Below are positions 27,806 to 36,663 of a stretch of DNA of 60,855 nucleotides, in pieces. Position 1 is the stretch's first letter, and every line of letters begins with the position of its first letter. The translations under genes were made by a program, and so were the position numbers. This DNA is from Alphaproteobacteria bacterium 43-37 (GTDB lineage: Bacteria; Pseudomonadota; Alphaproteobacteria; 43-37): positions 1 through 60,855 of the forward strand of contig MKSY01000021.1 of assembly GCA_001897475.1 (NCBI GenBank), given 5' to 3'. The notes under the pieces were generated by a model. It did not search any database. It was not told the origin of the DNA and saw nothing but the letters and a program-made list of their open reading frames with translations.

Positions 27806-27896
27806 GTTGAATTTTTCATTTTATCATTATAAGGTGGGCCATGAGTTGTGATTGTGGTGTGTAAGTGCCCGTCGATGATGGCTAAATGAGGATGAT

Positions 27897-28229
27897 ATGA
27901 CATACGTAGTAACCGACGCTTGTATCCGGTGTAAGTACATGGACTGCGTAGAGGTATGCCCGGTCGATTGTTTTTATGAGGGCGAGAATATGCTGGTGAT
28001 CCATCCTGATGAATGCATAGATTGCGGTGTGTGCGAGCCTGAGTGTCCTGCTGAAGCAATTATTCCAGATACCGCTGATGGTGCAGCACAATGGTTGGAG
28101 CATAACCGAGAATTTTCTGCTTCTTGGCCAAACATAACCCGCAAGAAGGCACCCCCTGCGGATGCCGATGAGTGGAAAGGTGTTCCCAACAAGTTTCCAG
28201 ATCATTTTAGTAAAAAGCCAGGCTCTTAG
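27897..28229 (+). CDS. fdxA: Seven-iron ferredoxin FdxA
   Basis: A 110-residue electron carrier with the Cys patterns of one 3Fe-4S and one 4Fe-4S cluster ([18 protein letters not shown] and [12 protein letters not shown]) and the alphaproteobacterial C-terminal extension ([18 protein letters not shown]). The start has GAGG 6 bases upstream. Confidence 0.96.
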   Translation: MTYVVTDACIRCKYMDCVEVCPVDCFYEGENMLVIHPDECIDCGVCEPECPAEAIIPDTADGAAQWLEHNREFSASWPNITRKKAPPADADEWKGVPNKFPDHFSKKPGS

Positions 28230-28274
28230 CTTAAAAGCGCAGGATTGCTAGAAAAAACAGCGCTTTGAATTTGG

Positions 28275-28315
28275 TTAAAAAAGTGTTAACATACTTATAT
28301 AGTTAAGGGTATAGG
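28275..28315 (+). promoter_or_regulatory. CtrA-type box and promoter of carD
   Basis: A perfect TTAA-N7-TTAAC (28275-28290) whose second half doubles as the -35 (TTAACA, 28286-28291). An 18-base spacer leads to TATAGG (28310-28315). CtrA binds TTAA-N7-TTAA in alphaproteobacteria, often over the -35, so cell-cycle control of the CarD gene is inferred. Confidence 0.55.
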
Positions 28316-28379
28316 CACGAACACTTTTTTGGTCAATCAAATTGAATTTGACCCTTAAAGTTAAATCAAGGGTAAAAAA

Positions 28380-28877
28380 ATGACAGTTTTTAGATCTTTT
28401 TCAAATGGTGATTACGTTGTTTATCCAGCCCACGGTGTGGGGAGGATTACTGGCGTAGAGACGCAGCAAGTTGCTGGGACAGAGTTGCAGGTATATGTCA
28501 TTGCTTTTGATAAAGATCGTATGACTTTGCGTCTTCCTATCGCTAAGTCACATGCTGCAGGATTAAGGTCCTTAAGCTCTCAAAAACAAATGGAACAAGC
28601 GTTAAAAGTTTTAAAGACCCGGACCCGTATTCGTCGCACTATGTGGAGCCGTCGTGCGCAAGAATATGAAAACAAAATTAACTCGGGGGACCCGACATCC
28701 ATTGCTGAAGTGATTCGTGATCTTCACCGTAACAGTAGCCAGCAAGACCAATCTTATAGTGAGCGGCAGATTTATAAAGCTGCTTTGGACCGTTTTACCA
28801 GAGAACTTGCTGTCATTGAGGATATCGATGAAGCTGCTGCTGCCCTCAAGATTGAAGAAGTTTTGTCTGCAGCTTAA
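28380..28877 (+). CDS. CarD/CdnL-family transcription regulator
   Basis: A 165-residue protein that binds RNA polymerase and stabilises open complexes at rRNA and growth promoters. The N-terminal Tudor-like RNAP-interacting domain (GDYVVYPAHGVGRITGVETQQVAG) and the C-terminal helical DNA-binding part (RAQEYENKINSGDPTSIAEVIRDLHR, FTRELAVIEDIDEAAA) are clear. It is single-gene, convergent with the next gene. Confidence 0.95.
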   Translation: MTVFRSFSNGDYVVYPAHGVGRITGVETQQVAGTELQVYVIAFDKDRMTLRLPIAKSHAAGLRSLSSQKQMEQALKVLKTRTRIRRTMWSRRAQEYENKINSGDPTSIAEVIRDLHRNSSQQDQSYSERQIYKAALDRFTRELAVIEDIDEAAAALKIEEVLSAA

Positions 28878-28887
28878 GCCGTTTTTT

Positions 28888-31044
28888 TCAATTTGGTGTG
28901 GATAGTAAAACGGTTTGATTGGCGTAATCATCTGTCCATAAAACGCGTGAGGCTTCTTCTTTAACTTTAACTTCATGCCAGAAACGGGTTTTTTTAAGCG
29001 AGTTAACCAGCTTGGTATTATGGGTTAATACAAACCATCTTGAAATATATAGCAGATCTTTTTCACGACCACTGTTAATTTCATAGTCAGTTCCAGTCAT
29101 AATTTTCATGTTTAATGCTTCAGCTAGGCCAACCATTAATGGCCTAAAGTCATAATAACGGCTTGTGGTTTGAATGATGATCGCGCCATCGTCTTGAAGA
29201 GCGTTGCTGTATGCCTGAACTGCCTCTAAGGTTAAAAGATGAGCCGGAACAACGTCCGAGCTAAAGGCATCCATCACAATGAGGCCATAGCTTTTCTTTG
29301 GGGCTTCTTGTAACAAAGCTCTGCCATCACCTATGAGTACCGAGATATCACCTTCAGATGAGGATAAATAAGTGAAATGCTTGTAAGCAATTTTCTTGAC
29401 CAATGGGTCAATTTCTAAAAAATCAATTTTCTGATGGGGTTTCGCAAAAGCGGCAATAGTACCAACACCGAGCCCCATAACAGCAATAGGTCTGGGGGTT
29501 TGATTGAAAATATGGATGAATTCGGCGAACGGTCCTTCAGGGTGAAAATATGAAATGGGTGCTCGCACGTAATCTGGATGCGTGGACTGAATACCATGCA
29601 AGGTATTGCCATTTGTGTAATAACGATAGTCACCGCTTTGCATGACATGGGATGGGCCAAAAAAGCTACGATCGACGCAAACAAGGCCATCGGTCAATTT
29701 TTGCCACTGAGTAAAAGCCAAGATGGCACATAAGAACAAAGCCATTTGTGGTGGAAAGTTGCGTAAGTATGCCAATGTTAAGGCTGCGCCACTGGCAAGC
29801 AGGACAACGATCGGTGTTTGGCTGGCTACATTTAAGGAATTTAGCGTTAGGGTGCCAGCGGTAATGGCGACGATGCTAACTACCCAGGGTAGAATCTGGC
29901 GTGTAATGTTACAATTAACTCGTACACCGACTAAGCATGCGGCAATGATAAAGATATTGTATTCAATCGGGATTTTTAAGAAGAGTGGTGCAATAACGGC
30001 TGTCAACGAAGCTCCAATAAGATTGCCAGCGCCCATGGTGATATAGAAAGAAGGTAAGTGATCGCTAGATGGCCTTAAGGATGCCAAATGGCCGTGGATG
30101 AGTATCATTGAGGTGGTGAAGAACCCAGAGTGGATAATGAAGTTGATAGTAGTGCCAACAGTTTTACCAAAGAGGGTGAGTCCCATGATGGCTACCAAAA
30201 ATATCAACTGCAATGCTAGTACAACACGGTCACTAATCCAGTGGAAATATTTGCGAGCAAAAGTGATCACAAAGCTTAATGAGTAGAACACCATAGGAGC
30301 TACCCAAAGCAAGGGGAATGAGGACAAATCAATGGCGATATAGTTGGTATAGCTAATCAGCAATCCCATGGAAATAAGTGGGTAGAAAAACCACCAGATT
30401 TTGTCTGATAAAGATGCTGGTTTATAGGAAGATGTGATGACATTTTTCCTGTCTGGTAAATGTTTCCGAAAGCCCAACAAGACAAGGGATAGCGCAACGG
30501 TAAATGCGATGAATAAAATTGACCATCCAGCCTTGAAAGCTTTGAGTCCAAAATGTGGCTCAAGGATAGCGTATGCAATGAATCCTAATATAATGCCCAA
30601 ATGGCTAATGCTAAAGAGAGCATATGGGTCTTTATTGAAAGCTTTTAGGTCAGAAATGGCGCACCATGTTTGCAATAACACGCTGTTGCAAGCAATTAGG
30701 AATATGGGTAAGCCAGCGCAAGCGATCAATGTGACAAATAAGCTGAATACAGGTGAGTGAGTTGCGTTACCATATAGTACGATGGTTAATGGCAAAAATA
30801 GGAAAGATAGTCCGAGCAAAACAAGGTGGCTCAATAATTGTTTTCGCGGAGAAAACAGCTTTTGCTTGATGTATGCATACACAGCGCCTAGAAAAAACGC
30901 TCCTTGGAAGAAGAGGAGGGTGCCATTCCAGACAGTGGGTGTTCCGCCAAAAATGGGAAGCAAAATTTTTCCTAACAAGGGTTGGACGATTGCAAAAAGT
31001 GATGCATCCAAAAGCAGCGCAAGAACGATGATGACATAGAGCAT
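28888..31044 (-). CDS. Membrane-fused spermidine-synthase-like protein
   Basis: A 718-residue protein: about a dozen membrane helices, then a Rossmann methyltransferase-like spermidine-synthase fold (IAVMGLGVGTIAAF, IDFLEIDPLVKKIAYKHF, VLIGDGRALL, GLIVMDAFSSDVVPAHLLT). Such fused proteins are common in proteobacteria; their substrate is unknown. I start it at the ATG at 31044 because a TTG upstream (31089) lies before the -10 of a good promoter at 31067-31072. Confidence 0.82.
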   Translation of the reverse strand: MLYVIIVLALLLDASLFAIVQPLLGKILLPIFGGTPTVWNGTLLFFQGAFFLGAVYAYIKQKLFSPRKQLLSHLVLLGLSFLFLPLTIVLYGNATHSPVFSLFVTLIACAGLPIFLIACNSVLLQTWCAISDLKAFNKDPYALFSISHLGIILGFIAYAILEPHFGLKAFKAGWSILFIAFTVALSLVLLGFRKHLPDRKNVITSSYKPASLSDKIWWFFYPLISMGLLISYTNYIAIDLSSFPLLWVAPMVFYSLSFVITFARKYFHWISDRVVLALQLIFLVAIMGLTLFGKTVGTTINFIIHSGFFTTSMILIHGHLASLRPSSDHLPSFYITMGAGNLIGASLTAVIAPLFLKIPIEYNIFIIAACLVGVRVNCNITRQILPWVVSIVAITAGTLTLNSLNVASQTPIVVLLASGAALTLAYLRNFPPQMALFLCAILAFTQWQKLTDGLVCVDRSFFGPSHVMQSGDYRYYTNGNTLHGIQSTHPDYVRAPISYFHPEGPFAEFIHIFNQTPRPIAVMGLGVGTIAAFAKPHQKIDFLEIDPLVKKIAYKHFTYLSSSEGDISVLIGDGRALLQEAPKKSYGLIVMDAFSSDVVPAHLLTLEAVQAYSNALQDDGAIIIQTTSRYYDFRPLMVGLAEALNMKIMTGTDYEINSGREKDLLYISRWFVLTHNTKLVNSLKKTRFWHEVKVKEEASRVLWTDDYANQTVLLSTPN

Positions 31045-31066
31045 TTGTGTAACCAAAAAATTGAAA

Positions 31067-31108
31067 GTTATACAAGTTTCTTTCGCCAAAAGTTAATAAA
31101 TAGTTAAC
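31067..31108. promoter_or_regulatory. CtrA-type box serving divergent genes
   Basis: TTAA-N7-TTAAC at 31093-31108; because it is nearly palindromic it also reads TTAA-N7-TTAAC on the minus strand. On the minus strand TTAACT plus an 18-base gap leads to TATAAC (31067-31072), giving a promoter for the spermidine-synthase-like gene. For ETF-QO on the plus strand a TTGAAT-N16-TATCTT pair lies further on (31123-31150). Confidence 0.6.
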
Positions 31109-31250
31109 TTTTTTAGGTTTCGTTGAATCTTCAAGAAGAAGTGTGGTATCTTTAATGATTTCATGTGTCCCAAACAAAAAATGGATGACTCGGAAGTGGT
31201 GTTCGCGCATACTACTCAAAAGAAAAAATTTTCAGAAAGTTTTATCAAAG

Positions 31251-32870
31251 ATGACGGAAGAGCTGGCATTTGATGTAGTCATTGTGGGTGCCGGGCCTGC
31301 GGGCCTTTCGACGGCAATACAGATAAAGACGCAAGCAAAACTTAAGAACCAAGATCTATCTGTGTGTGTTTTAGAAAAGGCAGCGCAGGTTGGTGATCAT
31401 TGTTTATCTGGGGCTGTTCTCGATCCCAGTACGCTGAATGAAATGTTTCCTCATTGGCAGGATGATCCTGCGTTTCCAAAGTATCAACCGGTAACTTCTG
31501 ACGAATTTTTATACCTCACCCAAACTCGATCTTTTAAGTTGCCTACACCTGCACCACTTAAAAACCAGGGTAACATAATCATCAGCCTTTCCCAGTTAGC
31601 CCGATGGCTGGCTGTACAGGCGCAAGCCGTTGGGGTGGATATCTTTGTCGGGTTTCCCGTAGCCGATGTGGTGGTGGAAAATAACCGAGTGGTGGGTGTT
31701 AAAACAGTGGATCAGGGGCGCTTGAAAGATGGTTCTCAGGGGCCAAATTTTGAGCCAGGGGTTTTTATACGGGCGTCATGTGTTGTTTTGGCAGAAGGGA
31801 CAAGGGGCTCAGTCACGCAGGCGGTTAAGAAACGTTATAATCTTCAACATAGCCCGCAAACCTATGGGTTGGGTCTTAAAGAAATATGGCGCACTCCGTC
31901 ATCACTTCACAAGCTTGGCAAGGTTACCCACACTATTGGTTGGCCATTGGATAAGGACGTATACGGAGGATCATTCGTGTATCATCTGTTTGACCAAAGG
32001 GTGGCAATCGGATTTGTCGTTGGATTAGATTATGCAAACCCATATTTGGATCCTTATATGGAGTTTCAGCGCTTTAAGCATCATCCGAGCATCCGGCCTT
32101 TGTTGGAAGGCGGAGAACGGTTAGCTTATGGTGCAAGAGCGATTAATGAAGGTGGGTATCAAGCGCTCCCCTCTCTAGAATTTCCAGGTGGTGTGATCGT
32201 GGGTTGTGCTGCGGGATTCTTGAATGTCGCGCGCATCAAAGGCATTCATTTAGCAATGAAGTCGGGTATGATAGCTGGCCAAACCATCTGTGAGTCGTTG
32301 CTTTCAGGCCAACATGAGCTTCAAAAATTTGGATATGCTGAGGCCATAAAAACATCGTCTGTGATAAGTGAATTGTTTAAGGTTCGCAACATTCGACCTG
32401 GCTTTCGCAAAGGGTTGATGCGGGGGCTCATTAATGCTGCATTGGAGACCTATATCCTAAAAGGAATGGCCATTAGAACATTGTCCCATGAAACGGACCA
32501 TTTGGCTACAAAGCCAGCTCAGTCAGTGCGGCCTATAGATTATCCAAAACCTGATGGAAAGATATCATTTGATCGTATGTCTTCTGTGTCGTTGACGGGA
32601 GTTATGCATAAAGAGGATGAGCTCTGCCATTTGCAGCTGCAAGATAAGCAAAAGGCCGTTGATATTAATTATGTTGTTTATGGTGGATTAGAGCAGCGAT
32701 ATTGCCCAGCTGGTGTCTATGAGTTTTTGAATGATGAGCAAGGGCTCAGGTTGCAGATTAATGCCCAAAACTGTATTCATTGCAAAACATGTGACATCAA
32801 GGATCCTACTCAAAATATTACTTGGACGGCGCCAGAAGGTGGTGGAGGTCCTCATTATAGTGAAATGTGA
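31251..32870 (+). CDS. Electron transfer flavoprotein-ubiquinone oxidoreductase
   Basis: Passes electrons from ETF to ubiquinone at the inner membrane. From the ATG at 31251 (539 residues) it begins MTEELAFDVVIVGAGPAGLSTA, the FAD-binding motif. The C-terminus has the 4Fe-4S site CPAGVYEF...NCIHCKTCDIKDPTQNITWT and ends GGGGPHYSEM as the family does. The frame extends upstream to 31143 but that part is not family-like. etfA and etfB are not in the window. Confidence 0.96.
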   Translation: MTEELAFDVVIVGAGPAGLSTAIQIKTQAKLKNQDLSVCVLEKAAQVGDHCLSGAVLDPSTLNEMFPHWQDDPAFPKYQPVTSDEFLYLTQTRSFKLPTPAPLKNQGNIIISLSQLARWLAVQAQAVGVDIFVGFPVADVVVENNRVVGVKTVDQGRLKDGSQGPNFEPGVFIRASCVVLAEGTRGSVTQAVKKRYNLQHSPQTYGLGLKEIWRTPSSLHKLGKVTHTIGWPLDKDVYGGSFVYHLFDQRVAIGFVVGLDYANPYLDPYMEFQRFKHHPSIRPLLEGGERLAYGARAINEGGYQALPSLEFPGGVIVGCAAGFLNVARIKGIHLAMKSGMIAGQTICESLLSGQHELQKFGYAEAIKTSSVISELFKVRNIRPGFRKGLMRGLINAALETYILKGMAIRTLSHETDHLATKPAQSVRPIDYPKPDGKISFDRMSSVSLTGVMHKEDELCHLQLQDKQKAVDINYVVYGGLEQRYCPAGVYEFLNDEQGLRLQINAQNCIHCKTCDIKDPTQNITWTAPEGGGGPHYSEM

Positions 32871-33777
32871 GGTGGTTTGGCGGGATGTTAATGGTTATGT
32901 CGCTCATGCGCGTTCCAAAATTAACTTGGCTTTGCATGTGGTTGGGCGCACGAGTAATGGATATCATCAACTTTCCTCGTTAGTGGCATTTTGTGATATT
33001 GCGGATGAGCTTTCAGTAAAGTTTAATGAGTCGTTAGGAAAAGATAGGTACCACATAGAAGGACCATTTGGTCAGTTGTTATCTCAAGAGCCAATGGAAT
33101 CAAATTTGATTGTAAAAGCAGTTTGCCTTTTACGACAGAAAACCAAAGAAACCTTTAGCGTGGATGTGACTTTATCCAAAAACCTTCCCTTGGCTTCAGG
33201 TATAGGTGGCGGGTCGACTGACGCGGCGGCGATGCTGAATCTATTGAATAGAGGTTTGAAAAAGCCCTGTTTGCCAGAAGAGTTGGCTGAGCTAGCCCTT
33301 ACATTAGGGGCGGATGTTCCCATGTGTCTTGATGCACAACCAAAATGGATCTCGGGTATTGGCGAAGTGATCGCTTTCTGCGCTAGCTTTCCAGAGTTTC
33401 CAATCCTTTTAGTTAATCCATTGATGCCATTATCTACACCGCAAGTGTTTAAGTGTTATAAGGAATCAAATGCTCCATTTGATGTGCCTTTGGAGCCTGT
33501 TAACCTAAGGCATCCAGAAGAATGGGTAGACTGGCTTAAGAGCGCTCGTAATGCATTGTACTCATCCGCTATTCAGATGTGCCCGATAGTGGCTCACGTT
33601 ATCCACACTTTGGAAAATACGTCTGGAAACCTTTTGGCAAGATTATCTGGCAGTGGGGCAACCTGCTTTGGGATTTATGATTCTGTGAAGTCAGCTGCGG
33701 ATGCTGCCGATAAAGTGACTGCTAAATATCCTGACTTTTGGATTAGACGGGGTTTGTTAAACGCTAAAGCTTCTTGA
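32860..33777 (+). CDS. ispE: 4-diphosphocytidyl-2-C-methyl-D-erythritol kinase
   Basis: Fourth step of the MEP isoprenoid pathway. The GHMP-kinase phrases are present: ARSKINLALHVVGRTSNGYHQLSSLV at the N-terminus, LPLASGIGGGSTDAAAML as the ATP loop, and LARLSGSGATCFGIY near the end. I choose the GTG at 32860 (305 residues), with GGAGG 11 bases upstream and an 11-base overlap with ETF-QO; a GTG at 32872 is possible. It ends 2 bases from the convergent dksA. Confidence 0.95.
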   Translation: MKCEVVWRDVNGYVAHARSKINLALHVVGRTSNGYHQLSSLVAFCDIADELSVKFNESLGKDRYHIEGPFGQLLSQEPMESNLIVKAVCLLRQKTKETFSVDVTLSKNLPLASGIGGGSTDAAAMLNLLNRGLKKPCLPEELAELALTLGADVPMCLDAQPKWISGIGEVIAFCASFPEFPILLVNPLMPLSTPQVFKCYKESNAPFDVPLEPVNLRHPEEWVDWLKSARNALYSSAIQMCPIVAHVIHTLENTSGNLLARLSGSGATCFGIYDSVKSAADAADKVTAKYPDFWIRRGLLNAKAS

Positions 33778-33779
33778 GG

Positions 33780-34196
33780 TTAGTCGTCTCGGTGGAGCTT
33801 TTCCTGACGCTCATGCCGTTCTTGGGCTTCTACACTCAATGTAGCAATGGGCCTAGCTTCTAAACGCCCAATGGTGATGGGCTCACCTGTTTCTTCGCAA
33901 TAACCATAGGTGCCATTTGAGATGCGTTCTAAAGCTTCATCAATTTTATTGATGAGCTTCCGGCCGCGATCACGGGTGCGTAGTTCAATGGAAAAATCAA
34001 TTTCATTTGATGCACGATCGGTGATGTCTGGTTCGTTATGGCTATCGGTTTGCAAATGATGCAGTGTTTCATTGGATTCAACTAAAAGTTCTTGCCGCCA
34101 TTTCAAAAGTTTTTGACGAAAGTATTCGAGCTGCAATGGGTTCATAAACTCCTCATTATCACTCGGGCAATAATTTTCTGGAAGAATTTCGGACAT
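33780..34196 (-). CDS. dksA: DksA-type RNA polymerase-binding regulator
   Basis: A 138-residue secondary-channel regulator, acting with ppGpp in the stringent response. Its coiled coil has the DksA tip region (SNEIDFSIELRTRDRGRKLINKIDEAL), then GTYGYCEETGEPI and RPIATLSVEAQERHE. Only one of the four zinc-finger cysteines is left, which is usual for alphaproteobacterial DksA. The ATG at 34196 has GGAGG 5 bases upstream; the frame further upstream is not family-like. Confidence 0.93.
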   Translation of the reverse strand: MSEILPENYCPSDNEEFMNPLQLEYFRQKLLKWRQELLVESNETLHHLQTDSHNEPDITDRASNEIDFSIELRTRDRGRKLINKIDEALERISNGTYGYCEETGEPITIGRLEARPIATLSVEAQERHERQEKLHRDD

Positions 34197-34323
34197 CAGC
34201 ACCTCCAACGAGAACCTACTTAGCAATGAGTTATGAAAACATATAGACAGTTGTGAGCAGATGCAAGCTTTTATCAACAGCCTTTAAAAAATTTTCTCAA
34301 GGGTGGTTACGTTTATTTTATGG

Positions 34324-34731
34324 TTATTTGGCCATGCCTCTCTTGGCAAGCTCAACGTGCCCACGCAATTCAATCATCTCAATCAAGTGATTGAGTTTTA
34401 TTGATCTTTCTGCATTAGGAATGTTGAGTAGTTTTTGGTGAAGCTCCATGAGTGTTTTAACGGAGTCGCCATAGCCTAAGATGGCTAAATTGAGAAGATG
34501 CAGGTTATCTAATACTGATTCGGCATAATCAATAAGGGCATGCTCTTTGTGTTCAGGGCTTGTTTGAACAGGTAACACGTTGCCGACATGAGTAGTGGGT
34601 TGGATAGTTGAAACAGATGTTTGTGTTGCGATAGGGGCAAGATCAAAAAGCGAAAAATTATCACCGCTGGCTACCTTTCTGGTACGCTTCTTACTTGTGA
34701 TTGTTTTAAATCTTACAGAATCTATTTTCAT
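34324..34731 (-). CDS. fliX: Flagellar assembly regulator FliX
   Basis: A 135-residue protein with the FliX plan: basic N-terminus starting MKI, the GDNFSLFDL-like block after about residue 22, a variable linker, and a helical C-terminal half ending IEMIELRGHVELAKRG. FliX works with FlbD in alphaproteobacteria to couple basal-body assembly with sigma-54 flagellar transcription. This fits the sigma-54-like promoter of flgF. In many relatives flgI is divergent from fliX; here an IS scar lies upstream instead. Confidence 0.82.
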   Translation of the reverse strand: MKIDSVRFKTITSKKRTRKVASGDNFSLFDLAPIATQTSVSTIQPTTHVGNVLPVQTSPEHKEHALIDYAESVLDNLHLLNLAILGYGDSVKTLMELHQKLLNIPNAERSIKLNHLIEMIELRGHVELAKRGMAK

Positions 34732-34844
34732 AGTTTAAGTATGAAGGTAAAGATTTAAAAAATCGTAACCAAAAAGTTAATAAGTAGTAGGTATGAATCG
34801 ATAAGGTATGAGGGTTTTAGTCCATGAATCTGAAATAAAATTTT

Positions 34845-35566
34845 AGGGGCTGAAGTATTTAAGAGTTAATGTTTAATAGATTTGTACCAGAGTTTAAGCT
34901 GAGTTAGAAGGGATTTGTGGCTACCCCCAATGAAGCGCCGCTCACACTCTTTCTAAAACCAGTAAAAATTCTCCTTTTTAATACCGTTAAACTTTCTTAA
35001 ATGCCGCTTAGCTTGGTTCCAAAAATTCTCAATGCCATTGATATGATTCTGTCTGTCAGCAAAAAGCTTGCTGTGATTGATACGCCTATGGTGAAAGGCG
35101 CTGATATATAGAGCATTGTAGGATCTAAAAGTGTCTGTATAAACAATACTATCAGGCTGAACTTTCTCTTCAATAATCGGTAATAACGTATCAGTTTTAG
35201 CATCAGCTATGATCGCTGTATAAGCCTTGCCACCACGCTTTAACAGGCCAAAAACAGCTACTTTACCACCAACACCACGACCTCGTTTGCCTTTTCTAAC
35301 ACCCCCAAAATAACTCTCATCAGCTTCAACCTCGCCTGAAAGTTCATAACTGAGCAGTTTGCTGGCTATAAGTTGACGTAAGCGAAGGTAGAATTTAATA
35401 GCTGCGTTGGCCTGAATGCCTATGAGTTCACTTGCCGCTCGTGCGGTTGTTCCAGCTACAAAATGCTCTATAAGTTTGCTTTGTTGTCGGGGCGTTAACC
35501 GACTTCTTCTCTCATATATCAGTAGCTATCTTACGCCTTTTTTAGGCCTTAGCTACTTCAGCCCCT
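34845..35566 (-). mobile_element. IS1016-like insertion sequence (IS1595 family), decayed
   Basis: A 722-base element with 13-bp perfect terminal inverted repeats (AGGGGCTGAAGTA at 34845-34857 and its complement at 35554-35566). It encloses one transposase frame on the minus strand with family phrases. I see no clear 8-bp target duplication: the flanks are AAAATTTT and TTTGTTTT, both AT-rich. It is a single copy here. Confidence 0.85.
34866..35515 (-). pseudogene. IS1016-like transposase, inactivated
   Basis: Reading the minus strand gives a nearly full-length ISXO2/IS1595-type transposase: RLTPRQQSKLIEHFVAGTTA, EVEADESYFGGVRKGKRGRG with the first catalytic Asp, VYTDTFRSY with the second, HINGIENFWNQAKRHLRKFNG with the Asn/Glu region. 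Two lesions break it. An extra two bases after the start ATG (35515) shift the frame so the ATG leads to a stop after six codons. A TAG (34953-34955) replaces a codon in the FYWF-LKECE motif. The product should be inactive. Confidence 0.85.
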
Positions 35567-35687
35567 TTTGTTTTTCAATGTCTTGTGGAATTGCGCCTGG
35601 CCGCCCTGCAGGCGCCATGCCATAGACAGGCATGGATACCGTTAGACATAAGGCCATCACTAAGATTGTTTTTATGTATCTAAACAT
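35553..35687 (-). pseudogene. Signal-peptide ORF cut by the IS element
   Basis: From ATG 35687 (GGAG 8 bases upstream) the frame encodes a typical signal peptide (MFRYIKTILVMALCLTVSM, then PVYGMA) and about 20 mature residues rich in Pro/Gly. It then enters the IS end at 35566 and stops at 35553 inside it. The original 3' part should lie beyond 34845, but the flank there shows no convincing continuation. The identity of the protein is unknown. Confidence 0.6.
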
Positions 35688-35688
35688 G

Positions 35689-35904
35689 TTATACTCCAGG
35701 TTTTATTTCCATAGCCAGATCTCCATTCTCTTCAATTAAGAGATTTGTTATGGTTCTTTGCACAAAATCATAATAAGCAATGTTAATATCGCCCCGCCCA
35801 GTTGAACCTATGCCGACTGCTTTCGTGGGGTTATAATGATTGCGCTTGTGTTTGCGGCGTTTAACAAATGAGCCAGTATAATTGCAAGTTTTGTGAGATA
35901 ATTT
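35689..35904 (-). pseudogene. C-terminal ORF fragment without a start codon
   Basis: An open minus-strand frame of 71 residues that ends one base before the ATG of the secretory ORF. It encodes a basic stretch (FVKRRKHKRNHYNPTKAVG) and GIGSTGRGDINIAYYDFVQR, and looks like real protein. A stop lies just upstream and no good start is present, so it is probably a decayed 5'-truncated gene once in an operon with the next ORF. I do not recognise the family. Confidence 0.45.
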
Positions 35905-36017
35905 TTAATATATTTAAAAAAATTTATTAACAAAATACCATGCTCCGAATTGCGAATACAGGAAGTAGATGTATCTTTAAATATAAATTATTTCAATTTG
36001 ACATTTAACTTAAAACA

Positions 36018-36034
36018 TTGACCTGATTTGTCAA
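36018..36034. promoter_or_regulatory. Inverted repeat TTGAC-N7-GTCAA
   Basis: Lies in the AT-rich region ahead of the XRE gene, 143 bases before its ATG. A plausible operator for the XRE protein itself or another dimeric regulator. Confidence 0.3.
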
Positions 36035-36119
36035 CCGCGCTTTCGGAATGTCGTGTTGCATTTTTGGAATACCGCTTAAATTGTTGGCAGCGATTTTTGC
36101 AGGTTAAATCTTAAACACG

Positions 36120-36148
36120 TTGACTTTTAATTTGAGAGCACCTAGGAT
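36120..36148 (+). promoter_or_regulatory. Promoter of the XRE-family gene
   Basis: TTGACT (36120-36125), 17-base spacer, TAGGAT (36143-36148). The ATG follows 29 bases later. Confidence 0.5.
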
Positions 36149-36177
36149 TTTAGCATTGATTCACATTATATTGCGTC

Positions 36178-36663
36178 ATGCCAACAGAAACCATTACGCC
36201 CAACTTTAGCTCAAATATGCACCAACTAGATACGTATGTCGGAAGCCGTATTCGGTTAAGACGCATGGCGATGAGTATGAGTCAAGAAGCGGTTGCGGCT
36301 GCTCTTGGAGTTTCGTTCCAGCAAATCCAAAAATATGAGCGAGGATCTAACCGGATTAGCGCCAGTCGTCTTTATGCCTTAAGTTATATATTGTCTGTAT
36401 CGATTACCTTTTTCTTTGAAGGTTATGATGAGGTATCAGCAAACCCATTAAGTATTGCAGAAGATCATAAGCTTTTCAAAGGCGAAGATACTTTGAAAAT
36501 GTCTCAAAAGGAAACGCTAGAACTCATTAGGGCCTACTATCAAATCAAAGATCTTTCTGTTCGGAAAAAAGTGATTGAACTGATGAAGACTTTATCTGAC
36601 CCAAAGATTGACATTCTTGGTGCCACAAACGAAAAAAACCATGGCGACTCAAGCAAATCTTAA
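36178..36663 (+). CDS. XRE-family transcriptional regulator
   Basis: A 161-residue helix-turn-helix protein. The HTH spans about residues 20-75: VGSRIRLRRMAMSMSQEAVAAALGVSFQQIQKYERGSNRISASRLYAL, followed by FFFEGY. This matches a very conserved alphaproteobacterial XRE group. The C-terminal helix (LIRAYYQIKDLSVRKKVIELMKTL) is probably for dimerisation. Its last 23 bases overlap trmB. Confidence 0.92.
   Translation: MPTETITPNFSSNMHQLDTYVGSRIRLRRMAMSMSQEAVAAALGVSFQQIQKYERGSNRISASRLYALSYILSVSITFFFEGYDEVSANPLSIAEDHKLFKGEDTLKMSQKETLELIRAYYQIKDLSVRKKVIELMKTLSDPKIDILGATNEKNHGDSSKS

Noticed and set aside
27841-27864. Seven-codon ORF (MSCDCGV) with AAGGTGG before it, between ccmC and fdxA
   Set aside because: Too short to support as a gene; could be chance.
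28240-28268. Possible terminator hairpin after fdxA (AAAGCGC/GCGCTTT)
   Set aside because: The loop is long and no T run follows.
31044-31089. TTG start at 31089 for the spermidine-synthase-like gene
   Set aside because: It lies upstream of the -10 at 31067-31072, so it would not be in the transcript; the ATG at 31044 fits better.
34997-35203. 68-residue ORF inside the IS element
   Set aside because: It is a shadow frame of the transposase pseudogene.
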